This document shows, one piece after another, positions 11,401 to 23,400 of a stretch of 64,000 nt of DNA (its first letter is position 1; each line of letters opens with the position of its first letter). The translations under genes were made by a program, and so were the position numbers. Origin of the DNA: Oasisia sp. SBJ-2009 (lineage: Eukaryota; Annelida; Polychaeta; Sabellida; Siboglinidae); NCBI GenBank assembly GCA_964017155.1, contig OZ024857.1:10710862-10774861 (forward strand). Reading direction: 5' to 3'. Under the pieces are notes generated by a model. That model was not told the origin of the DNA and searched no databases. It saw only the letters and a program-made list of their open reading frames with translations.

Positions 11401-14400
11401 AAAATTACTTATAATCAGTAGAGCGTGACAAAGTACAATATTGTTTTTGTAATAATGATAATCAAACGACAAACTTATAATGGTCAAAAATAAAAAGATG
11501 TTTAGCTAAACAAAGCAAATGTTTTTATATTACTATATCTTGCATAGCAAAAGATGGTAACACTCGCTTGGAGTGGTAATTTGCTACAGGCTGGTTAGCC
11601 AATTAAGACATGTTAATTTACAGTGTACCTATTTTCAAATAGAAAATACAGTTTGAAGCAGAGAAATGTGGTCTGTGTGAGACGTTGACATGTGTGGCAT
11701 GTGACAACATGTGTTGTCCCTTGCAGCTGTGGCTGTCGGACCTGGAGATCTTCGCGACACTTGTGGCGGCCATGATCCACGACTTTGAGCACACCGGCAC
11801 AACCAACAACTTCCACATCAACACAAGGTCAACTTACACTCTCTCTTTCTCTTTCTCTTTCTATGCAACTTCTCAAACCTTTCCATATAGTTTTGCACAC
11901 ACAGTAAAGTGGTTGTTTTTGGATGATTTAAATTTCACTTTAAATAAACTGTTATGACCCCCGTCCATACATTTTACTTTAGATAAACTCTTATGAACCC
12001 TGTCCTTACATTTAACTTTAAATATACTCTTATGAACCCCCTGTCCTTACATTAAACTTTAAATAAACTCTTATGACCCCCCTGTCATTACATTTAATTT
12101 TAAATAAACTCTTATGACCCCCTCTCCTTACATTTCTCTTTAAAGAAAGTCTTATGACCCCTGTCCTTACATTTCATTTTAAATAAACTCTAATGTCCCC
12201 TGTCCTTAAATTTCACTTTAAATAAACTCTTATGTCCCCTGTCCTTACATTTCACCTTAAATAAACTCTTATGTCCCCTGTCCTCACATTTCACTTTAAA
12301 TAAACTCTTATGTCCCCTGTCCTTACATTTCACTTTAAATAAACTCTTATGTCCCCTGTCCTTACATTTCACTTTAAATAAACTCTTGTGTCCCCTGTCC
12401 TTACATTTCATTTTAAATAAACTCTTATGTCCCCTGTCCTTACATTTCACTTTAAATAAACTCTTATGTCCCTTGTCCTTACATTTCACTTTAAATAAAC
12501 TCTTATGTCCCCTGTCCTTACATTTCACCTTAAATAAACTCTTGTGTCCCCTGTCCTTACATTTCACTTTAAATAAACTCTTATGTCCCCTGTCCTTACA
12601 TTTCACTTTAAATAAACTCTTATGTCCCCCATCCTTACATTTCACTTTAAATAAACTCTTATGTCCCCTGTCCTTACATTTCACTTTAAATAAACTCTTA
12701 TGTCCCCTGTCCTTACATTTCACTTTAAATAAACTCTTATGTCCCCTGTCCTTACATTTCACTTTAAATAAACTCTTATGTCCCCTGTCCTTACATTTCA
12801 TTTTAAATAAACTCTTATGTCCCCCATCATTACATTTCACTTTAAATAAACTCTTATGTCCCCTGTCCTTACATTTCACTTTAAATAAACTCTTATGTCC
12901 CCTGTCCTTACATTTCACTTTAAATAAACTCTTATGTCCCCTGTCCTTACATTTCACTTTAAATAAACTCTTGTGTCCCCTGTCCTTACATTTCATTTTA
13001 AATAAACTCTTATGTCCCCCATCCTTACATTTCACTTTAAATAAACTCTTATGTCCCCTGTCCTTACATTTCATTTTAACCCATTAGACCCCAGCTGTTT
13101 AAATTGACTTGTGCTCCTGTTCCCCAAGCTGCAGCCACTGATTTCACCAATTCGGGGTGCTTGCACATTTTAAGCTGTATCTTCAAAACTACTGATTTTC
13201 TATAATTGCAAGTTGTATTTATTTTGATGTTCATTTAATTATCTTTAAAATGGTGTAATTATGGTGTATGTTGGTAAAAAATTTATTGTAATATGAAGGT
13301 GACAAACATAGAACATTACTATTCTGGACAACAATATAGTAGAATATCATGTTTTATTCACATAAAATGTATTATAATTGTTCTATTTACACATGCTCTG
13401 CCTTGTTTAGACATAGTACTATATAAATCAGTTCATTGTGTCTGAATATGGACAGGAAACACGGCTTTGCAAGACTTCTATCTTGGTTGTCATCATCCTA
13501 TATGTGACGTCTTTGTCATGCCATTGTGTATGTTGACATCGTGGATCACTGGCATTTTGAAACCTGAAACAACAAAATGTCAACCATTAGGAAAATTGAC
13601 AATGTTACCTAATGATTTATTATAATAAAACACCTAATTGTCATATATCACGACGTAATCAACAGTTTCGGTGTTAAAACCCGACTGGTGGTCACCCAAC
13701 TTGGACAACGAAACATAAACAAAGCTCCGATCATTCATTTTATCGCTCATTCAGTTGTATTTCGAACGTAATGTAAACTTACCTTCAGTTCAATGCCAGA
13801 AGTGTCCAAATCCAACGATATATAAGCACAAACTTAATCAGTAGTAAACAGCTACGATGTCCAAGACGCCGCCATTTTTGGAGGTCCACAGATGATGAAC
13901 TTCAATCACGAAAAACTCGAATTTTTTCAATGCGAACCCATGTCAAAATTACCCAGGATTCATAGCTAAGATATCAAGGAATCAGCGGGAATTAGTCTCA
14001 TAAGTATCCGCAAGATGGGGCCATCGCTAGAGGCTTTTTCCGTGTCGGACGCTTTCGGGCGCTCTGGGGAGGAGCGACCCGGACGCTTTCGGACGCGTGG
14101 GGTCTAATGGGTTAAATAAACTCTTATGTCCCCCATCCTTACATTTCACTTTAAATAAACTCTTGTGTCCCCTGTCCTTACATTTCACTTTAAATAAACT
14201 CTTATGTCCCCTGTCCTTACATTTCACTTTAAATAAACTCTTATGTCCCCTGTCCTTACATTTCACTTTAAATAAACTCTTATGACCCCTGTCCTTACAT
14301 TTCACTTTAAATAAACTCTTATGACCCCCGTCCTTACATTTCACTTTAAATAAACTCTTATGTCCCCTGTCCTTACGTTTCACTTTAAATAAACTCTTAT

Positions 14401-17400
14401 GTCCCCTGTCCTTACATTTCACCTTAAATAAACTCTTGTGTCCCCTGTCCTTACATTTCACTTTAAATAAACTCTTACTCCCACTGTCTTTACAAGGGTG
14501 GGAGCCACATCACTTGAGTTGCCCCTCCCTCTTAATGGATCTGCTCCATGAGTCCTCACAATTCACCTGATTCACAATCTCTCTCTCTCTCTCAGTGGAC
14601 TTGTTCAAGCTGTGAGGTGTGTGGTGTTACAGTTCTGACATGGCGTTGATGTACAATGACCGGGCGGTACTTGAGAACTACCATGTCAGCAGCGTCTTCA
14701 AACTGATGAAGGACGACGAACTAAACATTCTCTCAGGGCTCAAGAAGGAAGAGTACAGGTAGCAGTGAGAGCCAGGAAGGCTTGGTCTTGAGTTCTCTTC
14801 TCACAACTGCAGTACATTGCACTTATCGTTTTGTTCTGACTGCAGTGTTTGCCAATACTTGGCACTGTGTGGTTAGTTCTGACTTATCATATTAAAGTAG
14901 AGTTTATTTTGACTTCAATATATACCTGTATATACTTGTCACGGTATGTCTTGTCTTGACTGCATATTGTTTGCCTGTATACAGCATAGGGCACGGAAAT
15001 GGTCTGTTTTGGGCAATACTTCACGACACCAAACACAACTGGACCCCACCTCATTGTCCATCAGTATATTCAGTCAGATTTGCAAATAATAACTTATCTG
15101 CATAACAGTTCTCACCTCTTAGATGAGATTTTATTGGGTGGAAACCTGTAAAACTCACAACGAAGGTTTCTGCTGTGACATTGTCATGATTGAAAACGGC
15201 AAAATAACATAAAACCGATGCAGTGACAGACGAGACTTGTGTCCCCTATTTGTCACTGGGTCATCTAACTACAGTGAGCCTTGTCTATATTAGTCACTTC
15301 GATTTGTTATGACTAGCATTTGCCTGTATCCCATTAATACAGCCAGTGTTTGTTTGTTCTGACACATGGCGTCTCTTTAATTTGCTACAGTAGGGTGCAT
15401 TCAATGTCTCTGCAGTGTTTGTTTATTCCAAACAAATTTCATAATTACACAACTAGCAATGTTCTACTTACTTCTTCGTTTCGACCACCATCGACTGCCT
15501 TCTTCAGGAACTGAATGGTCACTGCTCGCTATTGTCACTGCTCACTAGATGGCGTGGCAAGCAGAGTGTACCAGTTGTTTCTGTTCATAGTTTGTACTGT
15601 CTTCCTAATGCAGATGGCTACTTTTATCCAGTGCGCACACCTGTTCGTCTCTCTATCCACCACTTTCGCTCCCTCCCAGTCTATCACACAGTTATGTCAC
15701 TACGCATTGACTGTTATTGCCGATTTGTTTTCGACATTTGTCAAACATTTCCTTGTCTTCCGAGTAAAACGTCTGCCCGGTAGTTGTTACAATTTCAACT
15801 TTTTGTTGTTAATCTAGTCTCGTACCAAATGTTCTTCCTGTTTCACCAATGTAGCACATATTGCATGTCTTACGTGGAATTTGGTACACGCAATCGGGCT
15901 TGTGTTTGTCTTCCACTTTGTCTTTTGGATGCACCAGTATTTGTCTGAGATTTCTGTGTGGTCTGACACCTCATACTATGTCATGATGTGTTTGTCCAGT
16001 TCTCACCCACAGTGTTGGCTGCTTTCAGAGACTTCCGGTCACTGGTCATTGACATGGTGTTGGCCACGGACATGTCCTACCACTTCCAGCAGATCAAGAA
16101 CATGAAGAACCTCATCAGTCTGCCAGAGCCGTCAGTGTCTAATGTCTACACAAGTGTCCCTTCACATGTCATCATATCGATGATTTATATACTATAATAT
16201 AATATAATAGCTTTATACCTTAGGATACCTTAGGATACCTTAGGATACCTTAGGACGGTTCTGATCGCAGGATTCTGTGTTCCTCTATGATCAACTCTTC
16301 GTTTTCATTATCTATTATTATTAAATCGCGTGTTCCGGTTCTATTGTTAGTCATTCTTAACGGTGCTTCGAAGTCATATAAAACATCCTGGTTATACCAA
16401 AATTTGTCTAGTCGTGTTTTAAATGAATTTAGAGATTTTGCTGTTATTGTCCAATCATAGAGTGGAAATACATTTTGCACTTTGGAGGTTGCGTAAAAAC
16501 ACAATATTTAAGTCACATAGTAATGCATGTACACACACTGTATACAGTAAAATCAAGCATGTAAATATGGAAAGGGTAGCTAAAAAACAAATATATGTAA
16601 TATACATTGGAATAAATAAATAACAACATTACCACATAAATTCCACTACGATGGATTAATATAAAAAAGCATTGAGCTTACTGAGAACCCAATATTGTAT
16701 GTGTAGCTGTATTATAACCCACATTTTAATAACTCTGCCTATGTTGTTTTATTGTTTACATTCATGGGGTGGTTCTTTGATAGCAATGCTAAATGTCTTA
16801 ACTGGAGTCTGCTCTACTTGTCACTGGTGTATAGGTGCTTGAACACAGTGTGTGTCTGAAGCAGTGAGATGAATGTTGTGTGTTTGTAGCATTGACAAGT
16901 CGAAGGCGATGTCGCTGGTGATCCACTGCTCAGACATCAGCCACCCGGCCAAGGAGTGGTCCATCCACTACAAGTGGACCATGATGCTCCTGGAGGAGTT
17001 CTTCCTGCAGGTCTGTACAGACCCACCCCAAGGTCCCACACAGGGGTGTCATGTAACGAAGTAGATCTACTTCGTTACTCTACTTGAGTAGTTTTTTCAA
17101 GTAACTGGAAGCAACGAAGTAAGATTTCAACTAACTACTTCTACTTGTAACGAAGTAGTTTTATTTGCGGTAACGCTACTTTTTACTTCGTTACTTTCAT
17201 TTACTTCGCGATATTTTCGTTACTTTAGTTATAGTTTATGTCGCTTGATGGCGCTCCATCCGTCGACATTTCGTTTTAATTGCCAGATGGATCCAGTCGG
17301 CAGGACAAAAGCTATTAATATTGTCCAATCACGGGCGTATTCGCTTTGCGGAATCAGAGCGATACATTTACAGGCCTCGCCTTTTGAAAAACATTGGAGA

Positions 17401-20400
17401 GCTAAACAGCGTCCTCTTTAAAATGCAGAGTTTGAGGGCTAAAAATCGTCCTCCTAAAATGGCCCAGGAGAGCTATTGATATATGAAATATAAACGTGAA
17501 AAACTTACCGAAGAAACGAAGCCGGTTTTATAAATAATACATTGTATTACAATTGCCACTTGTGCAAAACAAATGATATAACACGGTGTTAGTAAAATCC
17601 CATGTCCATAAAATGTTCAAATACAACGATCAGAATGTGAAAACATGTCATAGTTAAACTCCACAAAAGTCCCTTTCATCGAATGAATGCCTTGGCTAGG
17701 TTTTGGAAGGGAACGGCACGGCGGCTCCATTTCACGTATCCATTTCAACGGTGGCAACATCGTTGACCGTTGCTGTGAGTCCGCATGACGGCAAAATATG
17801 ATGAAATAAGTCCTTTCATGGTTAATATAATCCTTTGTCATTGTCGCTGTCAAAGAACGCTATCGCGAATGGCATGACGGAGTCGTTCAGTACGCGTGTA
17901 GTGTATCCGTGTCTGAGTCGTTGCCGCTACCGCTGCCCCAAGCGCTGGCAAATAAATCTTATGTCATCGTCCTTTGTTGGCATCAATCCCACGTCTTCTG
18001 TTTTGTTCTGACACTAGTTTTAATCTCAGTTCAAAGAACAATGTTCACACATTTACAAAAGCCAGGCTTCATGCTGATTGTCAAAATAACACCCCACTAA
18101 CCAGAGCTTCCTAGCCACTGAGGAGTTAATTGCATTTGCTTTCTGGGTCAAGACTCAAGATACAATGTTGTAACCCTGACTTCCCTGTGCCTGGGCAAAC
18201 ACAGGTAGCTGGTGGTCTAATTAAGGGACGACTGTCTGAGAGTAATGTGTTACATTCGCTCCCTCGCTGGCGGCGATGGCAAGTTATTAATAATAATAAT
18301 AATAGCTTTATTGTTACATAATGTCATGTACATACAGTAAAGTAATACAGTAAAGTAATAATTTCATGTCAAAGTACATTTTACAATGTAACAATTGGAC
18401 TTAAGCAACAGTGCTTATTTTCCTTATTCATGTATTTTAACAATCACGCAACAATAATAATTCGTGAACATAAGCACAAAAACCTATACAGCAGCATCAT
18501 AATAGTGCAACTAGTTAACTAAAATTGTGAAATAGTGAATTACAAGTGTACCATAAAATTAAATCGGAGGCCAAATTAAGTACGTAGATGCACGTGTGTG
18601 ACAAGTAAAATTATATTTAAATAATTGTTTACTATAATTATAGAAAAACAACATATAATAACAGTACATTCAGAACAGAAACAACATATTACTGATTTTT
18701 CATAAGCAGATATTTGATACTTTTTTAAATATCTGTAAAGTGTCAGAATATTGTAGAGTTGTCTAAGATAAGGGTGTTCCATATTTTTGGTCCGACATAC
18801 GCCAAAGATAATTGTCTGCACTTTGTTCTGCAGAACGGTATTTTTTCTGCGAATTTCTGCCTTGTGCAATATTTATTTGTCATGGGTGACAATACAAATA
18901 CGTCATTAAATAAGGTTGTTGCTAGCCGGCAAGGCATTGTTGCTAGCCAGCAAGGCATTTTATTTTTATTTTGGTCGTATTTTGTATGATAATAAATGTT
19001 GTGTTCTACTTCTACTTCTACTTCAATTACTTTTAGAAAGTAGTTCTACTTTTTACTCAAGTAGATTTTTCCCAAGTTACTTTTACTTCTCCTCAAGTAG
19101 TTTTGAAGAGGCTTACTTTTACTTCTACTCAAGTAGAAAATAAAATTAGTTCAGTCACCCCTGGTCCCACATAACACTCACCTGGAGTCTGGCTCCATCT
19201 TGTGTGGAGCAACTTTATGAAAACTAAAGTAGTGAATCTGTGAAGTGATCTCAAGAAGGAAAACAGATTGTTTGCGCTCACCTTGATCAAATGTCTTGTG
19301 CTTCTCTGACTATCAGTTTGTTTATGACACACTTAGGAGGTTAAAAACATTGTATGTATTAAGAAATACTAAATGCATTCACAGATAGTCACATCAGTTT
19401 ATAATAAAAACACTTTAATAATGATTTAACTTACTTTGGAGCAACAATTTGTCGATGAGTATGACGTTTCAACCCTGTCAGATACCGGCCTTGTTCAAGT
19501 ACTGGTGTCACATGTGTTGGCTCAGATTTCAGAGCCAACACACGTGACACCAGTACGTGAACAAGGCCCATAGCTGACGGGTTGAAATGTCGTACTCATC
19601 GACAAATTGTTGCTCCAAAGTAAGTTAAATCATACAATAAACCATTCTTGGAGCCATGAACAATATATTCAATACTTTAATAATGCTTTGATGACAGCTA
19701 ATCCCATACCAAAAATTCTATAAAAATCTATAGCAGCCACTTCAGTTTTATATGTACATATATTTCAATACTTGTTGAGTTTTATTTTATAATATGAGCT
19801 GGTGTATAAGGGTGTGTCCACTACTGCAGGGTGACCGGGAGTCTGAGCTAGGGTTGACCATCACGCCCCTGTGTGACCGGAAGAACACACTGGTGGCCCA
19901 GTCACAGATTGGTGAGTAACCCTCTGTCCACCACTCACATCTTGGACTGACCACTACTCTGTGTTGGTGCTCTGGGTGTCACCTGACACCGCTACATTCT
20001 GGTTCCAACGAGTCATACAAAATGAATAGAGATTATTACGTTTTGAAGAAATTGAGAAATGTGTTGGTTTTAGGTGGGATGCTAAAAATAGGTACGTTCT
20101 GCCTGGTGGTTTTGCCTGTGGGAATATATGATCCAACTTGGAGTTAGCGTGTATCTGCAGTAAACTCGTGGATCGAGGCATTGTCTCTTAATCTAACCAC
20201 CAAACATAATAATAATATTAATTGTAAAACTTCTATAACGCCTATATCCTTAACAAAGTCAAGCTCAGAGGCGCAACAAACAAAATCATTTGGCTAGTCA
20301 TACACGGCGACAGACAAAAGTTGTCATTGGAGCATGGAACACCAAAGTATTTATGGTGGAAAAGCGATTTCAAACAAATGTTTTCAGTTGTTATGAAAAC

Positions 20401-23400
20401 ACCTTTCTACAGTCTCAGAAGATTTAATTGTAATAGGGAGTTGATTCCAGATTGTTGGCGCAGCCACAGAGAAAGCACGTTTGCCAATATTCAGCTTCGT
20501 TTTAGGAACAAAAAGTTGTTTGGAAATGGATGATAGCCACCAGTGCAGACCTATGATGCTGGTCAGCCCAGCAGGTGAACCAACTACTACAGGAGTTGGT
20601 CTTATTAAGTTCGAGGTTTGATGCAGAAGAATATTAAACTAATATCAGAGTGATGACCATATCTACAGAACTGACAGATAGCTATGTTCTGCTGTATAGA
20701 GAGCATACGTTCAGCAGTATTTTATTGATAATACATATAAGTTACATAATGGCATCATTTGAAGTGGTGTTTCAGTAATGCTGTTATGATTATAAAGAGG
20801 CTTATTCTTGAGAGTTTAATATGTAATTCATTGTTTAACTACACAGGAGGTAAGCTTTGCCATGAAAGTGGCCCTTTACATTTACACCTTTCCCATTCCC
20901 AACCAATCCCAGCCATTCCCGTCCATTATTTACTTGACACTTTTGATTCTTCAGTGACAAAGTGGGCACATTTGTTATTAGATTTTTTGAAAGTTTAGAA
21001 GAAGTTCATATTTTATTTACACTCATTCTTTCTCAGTTCATGTTGTGTGCAGTTGTAGGGTTTCTCTATTCAGTAGTCTACAGCAATTGCTAATTTTTAC
21101 CTGATACATTCTGTTTCATGTGTTGAGGGACATGTAATACAAATCTTTCATTTTAGTTGCAGTTTCTACAGAATGGGAGTTTTGTTTATTTTTGGCATTA
21201 ACATTTAACAAATGATTCTAAGCTTCCACCAAATATATCATTAAATGGCCTCAGGCACAGACTAAACCAATGTAAGATGCAAAAAGTTTTTTTAGCAAGT
21301 TTTATCAATCATATAGTAATGTATGTTTCCATAGTGAAATATTTATTATGACAATGATGGTTTTTAATGTTTGCTTCATATGACAAAGTGGCCTAATTAC
21401 TGCCTATGGCACTAACGTAAAAAAAATGTACCCATATATTAGGTCATCAAACGGTGAGATAATCCAATCAATAACATTTTTAATACATTACTTCTTTATT
21501 TCAACTAAATGCCTCACCGGACCTAAGTGGTGTCTATGTAAAACACTGGAATAACAAGACAACTTAAGCTGGTTGTCATGGTGATGAGCCGAGACAAATG
21601 TGAAATGGCCATCTTAGCCATGCCACCTGGTGAACATCAGAAGAACTTGTCCCAGCATTCCCTTCCCAATGAGAACGACTGGAGGTCATTTAGTGTTGAA
21701 ATAATGAATTAAGGTATTTAATTTTAAAATGTCATTCTTTGGTAGAGCTATGAAAAGCAGTGACATCTCTTACGTGAAATGGTTAACACCAATGTGAAAC
21801 TTGCAAAAGAAGCAAGCTGCGTTAACCCAAATTGAACTAAAATCTCTTTTGCAAACATTTGAAGCAAACCATTAAAACTCTTCAGAACATATCTTCTTGC
21901 AGTGGAGATATTTAACACATTTTATTATTTTATCCATTTCTAAGATGCCAAATCAGTTTCTTGCATGTGATGTCACCATGTTCTCTGGGTCTTGGCTGTG
22001 ATCCAGTACAATGTGTTCATGTTGCAATGACCTTGTGTTGATTATAAAAGAAACAACTAAGACTACTACTTTATACTTCCCAGTGAAATCAAGAAGTTCT
22101 TGAAATTACCGATCTACAGTGGACAAGTGGGTGGGACTTTAATATGAATAATGCTGACTCAATACAAAGTGTTTATCCTTACGGTTTCTTGGGATTAGTG
22201 TTCTAAACATGTATTCTGTTATCACTGTCCGTCCATCTGTCTATCCATCTGTGTCTGTCTGTCTGTCTGTCCGTCCGTCCGTCCGTCCGTCCGTCCGTCC
22301 GTCCGTCCGTCCGTCTGTCTGTCTGTGTTTGTCCGTCCGTCCGTCCGTCCGTCCGTCCGTCCGTCCGTCCGTCCGTCCGTCCGTCCGTCCATTTGTCTTG
22401 TTCACATATTTCACTGTACTCCCTCTGTGTCTTGCAGATTTCATCACTATTCCCCAGCACCCCTTGTCTGTAACAGTGTCTCTGTGTTGCAGACTTCATT
22501 GACATCATTATAGACCCTTATTGTGCCTCACTGTGCATCACCGAGCCTCACTGTGCCTCACTGAGCCTCTGTTTGTTGCAGGCTTCATAGACTTCATTGT
22601 TGACCCTTATTGTGCCTCACCGAGCCACACAGAGCCTCTGCTTATTGCAGGCTTCATACTATCATAGACTTCATTGTTGACCCTTATTGTGTCTCACGGA
22701 GCCTCTGTTTGTTGCAGGCTTCATAGACTTCATTGTTGACCCTTATTGTGCCTCACCGAGCCTCACTGTGCCTCACTGTGTCTAACTGAACCTCACAGAG
22801 CCTCCATTTGTTGCAGGCTTCATAGACTTCATTGTTGACCCTTATTGTGCCTCACGGAGCCTCTGTTTGTTGCAGGCTTCATAGACTTCATTGTGGACCC
22901 GAGCTTCCAGGTGATGGGTGACATGCTGGAGAAGATCATCGAGCCGATGCAGCGACGTAATGCTTGCACAATCTCTGAGGAGGGCGATGACCCCAATGCC
23001 GTTGTTGATAAGGCCACGAGCACCACTAGCATCACTAGCAGCTCCTCCTCCTCAAGCACCCCTAAATCACCCTCGCCAGGTTCGTTGTCACCCTCGTTGA
23101 GTTTGTTCATGCATGACGCAGTTCCACAACACCGTCTTAAGGCGTGTGCCATGTCTTCAACCTGAAGATTGGTGCCAATTGATGACTATGTAATGGGCAG
23201 AGTCAGATTTACATACATACATACTTTCATACATACACATATTTAGGAATTATAGAGGACGGTCAAAGGTTAACATCCTTACCCAACTGCGTGGTCTTAT
23301 GCTAGTTTTCTAGTTGTTCTTCTAGAACAACAATAAGAATTGAAATCAGTCAATTCTCGATTGGTATATACTCCCAAAAGCTGTGTCCATCTGTGTTATG

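Noticed and set aside
12190..13074. 294-codon - strand frame of KCKDRGHKSLFKV repeats, its 233-codon + strand counterpart and a 144-codon frame at 14027-14461
   Set aside because: They arise because the 39-bp satellite unit is divisible by three; both strands are open and no unique coding flanks them.
22203..22508. TDGR and RPSV repeat frames
   Set aside because: Products of the TCCG/TCTG array in the PDE1 intron.
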